A program made the position numbers and the translations under genes. The notes under the pieces are model-generated. The model had not been told where the DNA came from, did not search any database, and was given only the letters and a program-made list of their open reading frames with translations. From REEB76 sp049698775 (GTDB taxonomy: Bacteria > Pseudomonadota > Gammaproteobacteria > Natronospirales > REEB76), in assembly GCA_049698775.1 (NCBI GenBank), contig JBAVYM010000012.1, positions 1 to 13,467 of the forward strand: DNA of 13,467 nt. The letters run 5' to 3'. Of the stretch, positions 1 through 6,181 are shown piece by piece. How positions within the stretch are numbered: the stretch's first letter is position 1; each line of letters opens with the position of its first letter.

Positions 1-286
1 TGACGAGCCAGGGAAGGCGCGAAGCGCCGAGGCGAGGAGCCTGCGGTAGCCGCAGCGGACGTAGCACAGCGGAGTCTTCGGAGCGTGGTGCGCAGTCCGC
101 GCCGCGGCGTAGAGTCAGTGTGGAGGAGGCTAGAATGGTAACGCGAAGCGTTGACAGGCAGGCCGACGAACGCAGGACAGCCGCAGCGAAAAGAATAGTC
201 GTCGCTGGCGCGAGTGGCCGGGACGCCGGGACCGTACCGGCCGTCACGAGCGACGCGACGCTATCGCCGTTTATCAGGCGCTATTG
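1..286. other. GC-rich hairpin-bearing stretch with no supported gene
   Basis: No recognisable protein is encoded on either strand. Several short perfect hairpins are visible: GGCGC-GAA-GCGCC at 16-28, CTGCGG-TAG-CCGCAG at 41-55 and AACGC-GAA-GCGTT at 140-152. The first and third share a GCGAAGC core with different closing pairs. An AGGAGG at 124-129 lies 5 nt before an ATG at 135. That reading frame gives low-complexity, Arg/Ala-rich protein for about 50 residues, then runs antisense through the VOC gene to 404, so I do not call it a gene. The stretch could be part of a structured RNA, the edge of a mobile element, or decayed DNA; the sequence does not decide. Confidence 0.4.
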
Positions 287-670
287 CTACCCGCCTTTAT
301 ACGTGGCAATTTGCCAGATATTGCCCCATTTGTCCTCCACCATTCCGCGGCGATCGCCATACGGCGTGTCCGATGGTTGTTCCAGTGATTTAGCACCAGC
401 CTGAAGAGCACGCCGATATGCCCGGTCAGCGTCCGCAACATAGACGTATAGAAAGGCGGGCATCGGATTTCTGATTCCAACCTCACTGATCATGATCACC
501 GAATCGCCAATTTTCAGTACGGCCGGTCTATCCGGACGGTAGTCTCCGGTTGCCCCGAATACATGCTTGACGAACTCTACCAGTTGCTGCGCCTCACGAA
601 CCACAATTCTTGGTATCACTGTATGCCAACCTTCCGGCGTGGAAGGGGATGGTTTGCTTCGTTCACTCAT
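287..670 (-). CDS. VOC superfamily (glyoxalase/PhnB-like) protein
   Basis: This is a 127-residue protein of the vicinal-oxygen-chelate fold, closest by eye to the PhnB/YdcE-like glyoxalase-bleomycin-resistance group. The N-terminal beta-alpha-beta unit holds PEGWHTVIPRIVV and the FVKHVFGA helix, followed by KIGDSVIMISE. The C-terminal half has YVYVADADRAYRRALQAGA, then PYGDRRGMVEDKWGNIWQIAT, which is the family's usual closing strand. The metal-ligand His normally found before the GDS strand is absent (RPAVLKIGDS), so metal binding and catalysis are uncertain and no substrate can be named. I chose the ATG at 670 because homology starts soon after it and a GGGGG stretch precedes it; an in-frame ATG at 718 would add 16 unconvincing residues. 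It lies 64 nt downstream of pgeF on the same strand and may be cotranscribed. It appears to be cytoplasmic, with no signal peptide. Confidence 0.85.
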   Translation of the reverse strand: MSERSKPSPSTPEGWHTVIPRIVVREAQQLVEFVKHVFGATGDYRPDRPAVLKIGDSVIMISEVGIRNPMPAFLYVYVADADRAYRRALQAGAKSLEQPSDTPYGDRRGMVEDKWGNIWQIATYKGG

Positions 671-734
671 CGAATGCCCCCAGGATTGCCGCGTTGTCGT
701 TATGCCGCCCAACGCCAAATTTGAGCAGTAAAAA

Positions 735-1472
735 TCAATTGTCCAGCCAAATCAAACTTGCCATGCGGCCGCACTCGCCGTCACGGCGATACGAGAAGAA
801 ACGCTCGCGCTCAGAATAGGTGCAGAAGCCGCCGCCATAGATATGCCGAACACCCGCCTGCCGCAAACGCTGGCTGGCAAGCAGATATAGATCGCACAGT
901 AATTTGCCGGCGCGCACCGGCTCGAAAGCTTCATCGGCTTGCGGATGCGCATTGACCAAAGCCGCACGCACTTCTTCACCCACTTCGTAAGCATCAGGAC
1001 CGATGGCGGGGCCGAGCCAGGCAAGAATTTCCTCGGGCGGTGTGTGCATCGCGGAAATCGTGGCTTCGAGAACACTGGCGGCCAAACCGCGCCAGCCGGC
1101 ATGCGCAGCCGCCACGATTTTCCCCGCCCTGTCGCAAAACAAAACCGGCAGACAATCGGCAGTCATGACGACGCAGGCTTCGTGAATGTATTGCGTGACG
1201 GCCGAATCGGATTCTTCAGCAACATGGCTGCCGGTCAGTAGCGCGATGCGGTTGCCGTGAATCTGTTTCAGCCAGCGCGGTTCGCAGCGCAATCCGAGTA
1301 CCGTGCGCAGGTGCCGGCGGTTTTCCGCCACCGCGCGCGGATCATCGCCCACGTGTTGACCGAGATTGAATGAGGTGTACACGCCGGCACTCACGCCGCC
1401 TGCGCGCGTGGTGCTCACGGTGCGCACGTTCGTGGGCGCTGGCCAGTCCGGCGTGATCCAGTCATTTGCCAT
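735..1472 (-). CDS. pgeF: Peptidoglycan editing factor PgeF (YfiH, laccase-domain protein)
   Basis: This 245-residue cytosolic enzyme belongs to the YfiH/DUF152 family. Family members were first described as polyphenol oxidases and were later shown to remove wrongly incorporated amino acids such as L-Ser from UDP-MurNAc peptide precursors. The metal-site residues are visible as H72 in KQIHGNRI, C107 in MTADCLPVLF and H124 in AAAHAGWRGL, close to the E. coli YfiH positions. LGPAIGPDAYEVGEEV and the closing GGGFCTYSERERFFSYRRDG are also typical. I placed the start at ATG 1472 (MANDWITPDWPAP), where family homology begins; the open frame extends to 1562, but that part is antisense-like rluD coding sequence. 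The start overlaps the 3' end of rluD by 11 nt, which suggests translational coupling. The rluD-pgeF pair beside bamD is a classic gammaproteobacterial arrangement; clpB, which often follows, is not seen here. Confidence 0.95.
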   Translation of the reverse strand: MANDWITPDWPAPTNVRTVSTTRAGGVSAGVYTSFNLGQHVGDDPRAVAENRRHLRTVLGLRCEPRWLKQIHGNRIALLTGSHVAEESDSAVTQYIHEACVVMTADCLPVLFCDRAGKIVAAAHAGWRGLAASVLEATISAMHTPPEEILAWLGPAIGPDAYEVGEEVRAALVNAHPQADEAFEPVRAGKLLCDLYLLASQRLRQAGVRHIYGGGFCTYSERERFFSYRRDGECGRMASLIWLDN

Positions 1473-2445
1473 GCGCGGGCTGGCGGCGCAGGTCACCTTC
1501 CAATGCCTGCAGCAAATTTTGCAGGTCATCTGGCAACGGTGCTTCCCAACGCATGAATTCACCGCTCACCGGATGCACGAGACCAAGGCGGCGCGCGTGC
1601 AGCGCCTGGCGTTTGAAACCACGCAAGGCTTCCGTCAGCGTAAGTGTCGCATCGGCGGGAATTGCCAGCCGCCGGCCGTACACCTGATCGCCCACCAAAG
1701 GATGATGGATATGCGCGAGGTGCACGCGAATCTGATGGGTGCGGCCGGTGTCCAACTTCACGGATACATGGGTATGGGCGCGGAAGCGCTTGATGACGCG
1801 GTAATGGGTCACGGCCGCGCGCCCACCTTCACGCACGCTCATGCGCACGCGGTCCACGCCGTGGCGCGCGATGGGCGCATCCACGCTGCCGCCACCGGTC
1901 ATGACGCCCACCGCGACGGCCTCGTATTCACGCTCGAACTCCCGTGCTTGCAATGCCGCTACCAGATGAGTATGCGCTTCCAGCGTGCGTGCCACCGCCA
2001 ACAGACCTGAGGTGTCCTTGTCCAGGCGGTGCACCAGTCCGCAGCGCGGCACATGCAGCAGTTCCGGCGCATGATGCAACAGCGCGTTCTGCAAGGTACC
2101 GCGCGGGTTGCCTGCGCCCGGATGCACTACCAGACCGGCCGGTTTGTTCACGACAATGAGTGCCGCATCCTCATGCACAATGTCCAACGGCAGAGCTTCC
2201 GGCTCGAGTTTTACCAGCGGCTCCTCCACCACGGTCAAACGCACCCGCTGGCCCGGCACCACCGAGTCGCGTGGCCGGGATATACGCTCATCCAGCAGCA
2301 CATTCCCGTCCCTCACCCATTGGCTGAGGCGGCTGCGGGAGTATTCAGGAAACAGTTGAGCGAGCGCCTGATCCAGCCGGTGTCCGGCGAGTTCGCCGGG
2401 AATCAGACATTCCTTGACTGCACACCGGCCCACTTGCGATTTCAT
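1462..2445 (-). CDS. rluD: 23S rRNA pseudouridine synthase RluD
   Basis: This 327-residue enzyme of the RluA family isomerises uridines in helix 69 of 23S rRNA (positions 1911/1915/1917 in E. coli numbering), late in large-subunit assembly. An S4 RNA-binding domain spans about residues 18-75 (GHRLDQALAQLFPEYSRSRL). The catalytic domain contains VVNKPAGLVVHPG and the signature HRLDKDTSG at 139-147, with D142 as the catalytic aspartate. KLDTGRTHQIRVHLAHIHHP and KRQALHARRLGLVHP complete the family pattern. Length is normal for RluD (E. coli 326). The start is ATG 2445; no clear Shine-Dalgarno precedes it. The gene diverges from bamD across a 72-nt gap, the usual yfiO/rluD layout, and its 3' end overlaps pgeF. 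RluC-type paralogues look similar, but the context favours RluD. Confidence 0.95.
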   Translation of the reverse strand: MKSQVGRCAVKECLIPGELAGHRLDQALAQLFPEYSRSRLSQWVRDGNVLLDERISRPRDSVVPGQRVRLTVVEEPLVKLEPEALPLDIVHEDAALIVVNKPAGLVVHPGAGNPRGTLQNALLHHAPELLHVPRCGLVHRLDKDTSGLLAVARTLEAHTHLVAALQAREFEREYEAVAVGVMTGGGSVDAPIARHGVDRVRMSVREGGRAAVTHYRVIKRFRAHTHVSVKLDTGRTHQIRVHLAHIHHPLVGDQVYGRRLAIPADATLTLTEALRGFKRQALHARRLGLVHPVSGEFMRWEAPLPDDLQNLLQALEGDLRRQPAHGK

Positions 2446-2517
2446 GACAGGAGAGGATACCAGTAGTTACGTTATACTTGGCGCCCGTTTTGAATATGCC
2501 CCCGAGAGTTCCTCATC
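2446..2517. promoter_or_regulatory. Divergent rluD/bamD promoter region
   Basis: This 72-nt gap must carry both divergent promoters. On the plus strand a TATACT at 2473-2478 is a good -10 for bamD, but no convincing -35 stands 17 nt upstream. On the minus strand the overlapping TATAAC is a possible -10 for rluD. The GAGAG at 2504-2508 is a weak ribosome binding site for bamD. Only the TATACT is a reasonably strong motif. Confidence 0.4.
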
Positions 2518-3285
2518 ATGCGATTCCGCTGCATTTTATTGACTTTCACGGTCGCCGCACTGCTGCTCGCGGGTTGCGCCTCCCAGGCATCCAAGGATCA
2601 AAAGTTGGCGCCGGCGCAGCTCTACAAAAGCATCCAGGCCAATCTGGCAGCCGGCAATTACAAAACCGCCATCAGCCGCCTGCAGACCCTGGAGGCGCGT
2701 TTCCCGTTCAATGACTACGGCACGCAGGCGCAAATGGACCTGATTTATGCCAATTACATGAACAGCAACTACGACAGCGCCCAAGACGCCGCCGACCGGT
2801 TCATCCGCGAGCATCCGCGCCATCCGGATGTGGATTACGCCTATTACATGAAGGGCGTGGCGTACTTCGATCAGGCGCCGGGACCGCTGATGGGGCTGTT
2901 CCGTCACGACAATTACCAGCGCGACCCGTCCAATGCGCGGAAATCGTTCCAGGCGTTTCAGTTGCTGCTGCAAAAATTCCCCAACACCAAATACAGCGCG
3001 GATGCGCTCCAGCGTATGGTGTTTCTGCGCGACCGGCTGGCGAACTACGAGTGGTCGGTGGCAGATTATTACATGCGCCGCGGCGCCTGGATTTCAGCGA
3101 TTCAGCGCGCCGAAATCATTATCAAGCAATATCAGGAAACACCGCGGGTCAAGGATGCCTTGCAGATATTGACCACGGCCTATCGCAAACTTGGACTGAC
3201 CGAGCTGGCCGACAGTGCGCAGAAAGTGCTGGAAACCAATTTTCCGGGCACCTCGCCGGATTACATCCCGCACGGGCCAGCATAA
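2518..3285 (+). CDS. bamD: Outer membrane assembly lipoprotein BamD (YfiO/ComL)
   Basis: This 255-residue lipoprotein is the essential partner of BamA in the BAM complex, which folds beta-barrel proteins into the outer membrane. The N-terminus is a lipoprotein signal peptide (MRFRC, then a hydrophobic run) ending in the lipobox LAGC, with C20 as the lipidated residue. The remainder is TPR-like helical repeats: LYKSIQANLAAGNYKTAI, LQTLEARFPFNDYGTQAQM and AYYMKGVAYFDQ are typical BamD elements. The conserved middle contains PLMGLFRHDNYQRDPSNARKS (here split as PLMGLFRHD and NYQRDPSNARKS). Length is close to E. coli BamD (245). The start is ATG 2518, which directly begins the signal peptide. It is divergent from rluD and convergent with nadE. 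Confidence 0.96.
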   Translation: MRFRCILLTFTVAALLLAGCASQASKDQKLAPAQLYKSIQANLAAGNYKTAISRLQTLEARFPFNDYGTQAQMDLIYANYMNSNYDSAQDAADRFIREHPRHPDVDYAYYMKGVAYFDQAPGPLMGLFRHDNYQRDPSNARKSFQAFQLLLQKFPNTKYSADALQRMVFLRDRLANYEWSVADYYMRRGAWISAIQRAEIIIKQYQETPRVKDALQILTTAYRKLGLTELADSAQKVLETNFPGTSPDYIPHGPA

Positions 3286-3416
3286 TGGAACCCTTCATTG
3301 CCTCCTCTCCCCTTGTGGGAGAGGGAAGGGTGAGGGGTGAGGGAAATTCTGTGCTGCGTGCTGCGTTCCGCGTACTGCGTGTCTTGAGTAGTGAACACAA
3401 CCTGAACAGCTGGCCT
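3286..3416. repeat. Repeat-bearing gap between bamD and nadE
   Basis: No gene is present. At 3304-3324 there is an 8-bp perfect inverted repeat, CCTCTCCC-CTTGT-GGGAGAGG, followed by a G-rich purine tract (to about 3343). This type of CCTCTCCC/GGGAGAGG palindrome is, from memory, a common dispersed intergenic element in proteobacteria. At 3351-3378 four 7-nt units follow in tandem: GTGCTGC, GTGCTGC, GTTCCGC, GTACTGC. There is no T-tract after the hairpin on either strand, so I do not call it an intrinsic terminator, although it lies where bamD and nadE transcripts converge. Confidence 0.6.
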
Positions 3417-5042
3417 TTACCGGTGATAACCTGAAGTGATCGGGTAACGCCGGTCACGGCCAAACGCGCGGCGGCTGACGCGCACGCCGGGCGGCGACTG
3501 GCGGCGTTTGTATTCGGCGTTCTGCACCATCTTCGCCACGCGTTTCACGGTGGCTTCGTCATAACCCATGGCCACAACTTCCGCCACGGTCTTGTCGTCT
3601 TCCACATACGCTACCAGAATCGGATCGAGAATTTCGTAGGGCGGCAGACTGTCGGAATCTTTCTGACCGGGTGCGAGCTCCGCCGAGGGCGCGCGCGCGA
3701 TCACCGCGTCGGGAATCGCCGGCGACAGGCCGTTGCGATAACGCGCCAAACGATAGACCAACGTCTTGGTCACGTCCTTGAGCGGCGCGAAGCCGCCCGC
3801 CATGTCGCCGTACAGCGTGGCGTAACCCACCGCCAGTTCGCTCTTGTTGCCGGTAGTGAGCAGCAACTTGCCGGTCTGGTTGGAAAGCGCCATGAGCAAT
3901 ACCCCGCGGCAGCGCGCCTGGATGTTCTGTGCTGTGATACCAACAGCGCTGTCCCTGGACGCGGTTGTGAGCGCCTGAAGAAATGCTTCGAAGGCGGGCT
4001 CAATGGAAATGCTCTGGTATTCCACGCCCAGGGCGGTTGCCTGACGCACGGCTTCTGCCACGCTCAGCTTCGAGGTGTAGCGTGACGGCATCATCGCCGC
4101 GCTGACGTTTTCCTTGCCAAGTGCATCCACCGCGATGGCGAGCGTCAAGGCTGAATCAATGCCGCCGGACAGCCCCACGATCGCACCCTTGAATCTGTTT
4201 TTCGCGGCGTAATCGCGCACGCCCAGCACGATGGCGCGATACACGCTTTCTTCTTCGCTGCGATCGGTATGCACCTCGCCCGGCAGCGCTTCAATGCGCC
4301 CGCCGTTCAGTCTGAAATCTACCGGATACAGTCCTGTCTCGAACGCGGGTGCGCGTACCGCCACGCGGCCATCGGCGTTCACCGCGAGCGAGCCGCCGTC
4401 GAACACCAGTTCATCCTGGCCGCCCACCAGATTCACATACACCAGCGGCATGCCCGCCTGCGTCGCGCGGCGGCGTAACTCGTCCTCGCGTTGACGCTGC
4501 TTGCCGATCTCGAACGGCGAGGCATTGGGGATCAACAACAACTGCGCCCCGGCTGCCACCGCACGGCCGGGCGGCGCCGCATGCCAGATGTCCTCGCATA
4601 CATTGATGCCGAGGCGTGCGCCCGCAATTTCAATCACCGCCGGCGCGTCACCGGGCGTGAAGTAGCGCTTCTCGTCGAACACGCTGTAGTTGGGCAGTTC
4701 CTGCTTGCGGTAGGTGGCCCGCACGTCGCCGCCACCGATCACGCTGGCGGCGTTGTAAATTCGCCCATTCTCATACAGCGGATAACCCACCAGCACATCA
4801 ATGCCGTGTATTTCATGCGCGATCCGCCGCACGCCCTCTTCCACTTCGCGGCGCAAGCCGGAATGAAACAGCAAGTCCTCCGGGGGATAACCGGTGAGCG
4901 TGAGTTCGGGAAACACCGCGAACTGCGCGTGGAATTCGTCGCGGCTGCGAAGCGCAGCATCAATGACTTGCTGCACGTTGCCCGGCACATCTCCCACCAG
5001 CAGGTTGAGCTGGGCCATAACAATGCGAAACGCGTCACGCAT
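3417..5042 (-). CDS. nadE: Glutamine-dependent NAD+ synthetase
   Basis: This 541-residue two-domain enzyme converts nicotinate adenine dinucleotide to NAD+ using ATP and ammonia released from glutamine, the last step of NAD biosynthesis. The N-terminal nitrilase-type glutaminase domain (about 1-260) carries the catalytic triad E46 (VFPELTLTGYPPEDLL), K113 (YRKQELPNY) and C149 (GINVCEDIWH). The C-terminal synthetase domain has the PP-loop SGGIDS at 292-297 and the substrate motifs TTGNKSELAVGYATLYGDMAGG and DSLPPYEILD. The C-terminus EYKRRQSPPGVRVS...FGRDRRYPI is typical. Length matches the bacterial two-domain class. I kept ATG 5042, since RIVMAQLNLLVGD is the usual family N-terminus; ATG 5018 would cut that strand. 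No clear Shine-Dalgarno is seen, and the start lies only 20 nt past the sucCD terminator. Confidence 0.96.
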   Translation of the reverse strand: MRDAFRIVMAQLNLLVGDVPGNVQQVIDAALRSRDEFHAQFAVFPELTLTGYPPEDLLFHSGLRREVEEGVRRIAHEIHGIDVLVGYPLYENGRIYNAASVIGGGDVRATYRKQELPNYSVFDEKRYFTPGDAPAVIEIAGARLGINVCEDIWHAAPPGRAVAAGAQLLLIPNASPFEIGKQRQREDELRRRATQAGMPLVYVNLVGGQDELVFDGGSLAVNADGRVAVRAPAFETGLYPVDFRLNGGRIEALPGEVHTDRSEEESVYRAIVLGVRDYAAKNRFKGAIVGLSGGIDSALTLAIAVDALGKENVSAAMMPSRYTSKLSVAEAVRQATALGVEYQSISIEPAFEAFLQALTTASRDSAVGITAQNIQARCRGVLLMALSNQTGKLLLTTGNKSELAVGYATLYGDMAGGFAPLKDVTKTLVYRLARYRNGLSPAIPDAVIARAPSAELAPGQKDSDSLPPYEILDPILVAYVEDDKTVAEVVAMGYDEATVKRVAKMVQNAEYKRRQSPPGVRVSRRAFGRDRRYPITSGYHR

Positions 5043-5061
5043 GCTGTTATTGTCTCATAAG

Positions 5062-5088
5062 AAAAATCCCTGCTCTTGGCAGGGATTT
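5062..5088 (-). terminator. Intrinsic terminator of the sucCD operon
   Basis: A perfect 10-bp inverted repeat, AAATCCCTGC (5064-5073) and GCAGGGATTT (5079-5088), has a 5-nt loop. Read on the minus strand the hairpin runs into five T residues (5066-5062), the expected layout for a Rho-independent terminator. It lies 25 nt after the sucD stop codon and just before nadE, so it should separate sucCD from nadE transcription. The A-rich arm also gives a moderate T tract on the plus strand. Confidence 0.85.
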
Positions 5089-5113
5089 CTTCAGTCGCGC
5101 GCCACAGTTTGCT

Positions 5114-6094
5114 TTAACGGCGTCCACGACTGCGCTTCTTTGTCGCCGGTTTGCGCCCGGTCCTGGCTGGTTTGGCGATCCGGCGTGACTTCGCCGCTGG
5201 TTTGCGCGCTGGTTTCCCGTGCCTGCTCTTGAGCAGCTTCGCCATGGCGCTGCCCAGTTCCGCCGGTGAATGCACGGTTTTCACACCCGCCGCTTCCAGC
5301 GCCTCAAACTTGGCCTGGGCGGTGCCCTTGCCGCCGGAAACGATGGCGCCGGCATGACCCATACGCTTGCCGGCGGGTGCGGTAACGCCGGCGATATACG
5401 CCACCACCGGCTTGTTCACGTTTTTACGGATGTACTCGGCCGCCGCTTCCTCATCGGAGCCGCCAATCTCACCCACCATCAGGATGCCTTCGGTTTGCGG
5501 GTCACTGTTGAAGCGCGCGATCACGTCAATGAAACTCATCCCGTGCACCGGATCGCCGCCGATGCCAACGCAGGTGGATTGGCCGAGACCCAGGTTGGTG
5601 GTCTGGAACACGGCTTCGTAGGTGAGCGTGCCGGAGCGCGACACGATGCCGACACGGCCGCGTTTATGTATGTGGCCCGGCATGATGCCAATCTTGCATT
5701 CGCCGGGCGTGATGACGCCGGGACAGTTCGGGCCGATAAGCAGACAATCCCGGTCACGGATCACAGCTTTCACGCGAATCATGTCGGTGACCGGAATGCC
5801 CTCGGTGATGCACACGATCACCTTGATGCCGGCATCGGCGGCTTCGAGAATCGCGTCCGCCGCAAACGGCGCCGGCACGTAAATCATGCTGGCCTCGGCG
5901 CCGGTTTTCTTCACCGCGTCGAGTACGGTGTTGAACACCGGCAGATTCAAATGTTTCTCGCCACCGCGGCCGGGCGTCACGCCACCGACCAGTTTGGTGC
6001 CGTAGGCGAGCGCTTGTTCGCTATGAAATGTGCCCTGCTTTCCTGTAAAGCCTTGGCAGATTACCTTGGTGTTCTTGTTGACCAAAATGCTCAT
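5114..6094 (-). CDS. sucD: Succinyl-CoA synthetase alpha subunit with a basic C-terminal extension
   Basis: The alpha subunit pairs with SucC to interconvert succinyl-CoA and succinate with nucleotide triphosphate synthesis in the TCA cycle. Seen here are the N-terminal CoA-binding Rossmann domain (KVICQGFTGKQGTFH, 10-24), GPNCPGVITPGE at 121-132, GIVSRSGTLTYE at 149-160, and the phosphohistidine site RMGHAGAIVSGGKG with H247 (H246 in E. coli). The normal family C-terminus ends near residue 289 (LGSAMAKLLK). This protein continues for 37 more residues (290-326) containing 7 Lys, 10 Arg and no acidic residues, rich in Pro and Ala, like an H1/AlgP-type tail. The reading frame is continuous to TAA at 5114-5116. 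The start is ATG 6094, with GAGGA about 7 nt upstream. It lies 87 nt after sucC, with a REP pair in the gap. Confidence 0.96.
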   Translation of the reverse strand: MSILVNKNTKVICQGFTGKQGTFHSEQALAYGTKLVGGVTPGRGGEKHLNLPVFNTVLDAVKKTGAEASMIYVPAPFAADAILEAADAGIKVIVCITEGIPVTDMIRVKAVIRDRDCLLIGPNCPGVITPGECKIGIMPGHIHKRGRVGIVSRSGTLTYEAVFQTTNLGLGQSTCVGIGGDPVHGMSFIDVIARFNSDPQTEGILMVGEIGGSDEEAAAEYIRKNVNKPVVAYIAGVTAPAGKRMGHAGAIVSGGKGTAQAKFEALEAAGVKTVHSPAELGSAMAKLLKSRHGKPARKPAAKSRRIAKPARTGRKPATKKRSRGRR

Positions 6095-6118
6095 TGGAAC
6101 ATCCTCATGAATCCTTAC

Positions 6119-6144
6119 GTAGGAGCGGTGACACTCACCGCGAC
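6119..6144 (+). repeat. GTAG-headed REP palindrome (sucC-sucD gap, copy 1)
   Basis: This is a 26-nt unit: GTAGGA head, 7-bp perfect stem GCGGTGA/TCACCGC around a CAC loop, then GAC. It belongs to the same family as the units around the RAYT gene at 11259-12005. Against those units the stem bases differ on both arms in a compensating way. Confidence 0.85.
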
Positions 6145-6152
6145 TGTCATCT

Positions 6153-6178
6153 GTCGCGCTGTATGACAGCGCTCCTAC
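6153..6178 (-). repeat. GTAG-headed REP palindrome (sucC-sucD gap, copy 2)
   Basis: On the minus strand it reads GTAGGA, then a perfect 7-bp stem GCGCTGT/ACAGCGC around a CAT loop, then GAC. It is tail-to-tail with copy 1 across 8 nt, so the two can also pair with each other through GTAGGAGCG/CGCTCCTAC. Its head lies 3 nt beyond the sucC stop codon, inside the operon. Confidence 0.85.
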
Positions 6179-6181
6179 AAT

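Noticed and set aside
120..404. Open frame with AGGAGG-N5-ATG at the left edge
   Set aside because: Its second half is antisense to the VOC gene and its first half is low-complexity Arg/Ala-rich sequence without family features. The translated stretch resembling a sequencing-adapter artefact (CSSDL) is explained by the opposite-strand motif PYGDRRG/LEQPSDT of the VOC protein; the DNA does not match the adapter.
1473..1562. N-terminal extension of PgeF
   Set aside because: The 30 extra residues are Cys/Arg-rich, lie wholly inside rluD coding sequence, and have no similarity to the family; the ATG at 1472 gives the normal start.
5114..6166. Long open frames antisense to sucD, sucC and rluD
   Set aside because: They are composition shadows of GC-rich genes on the other strand and show no protein family features.
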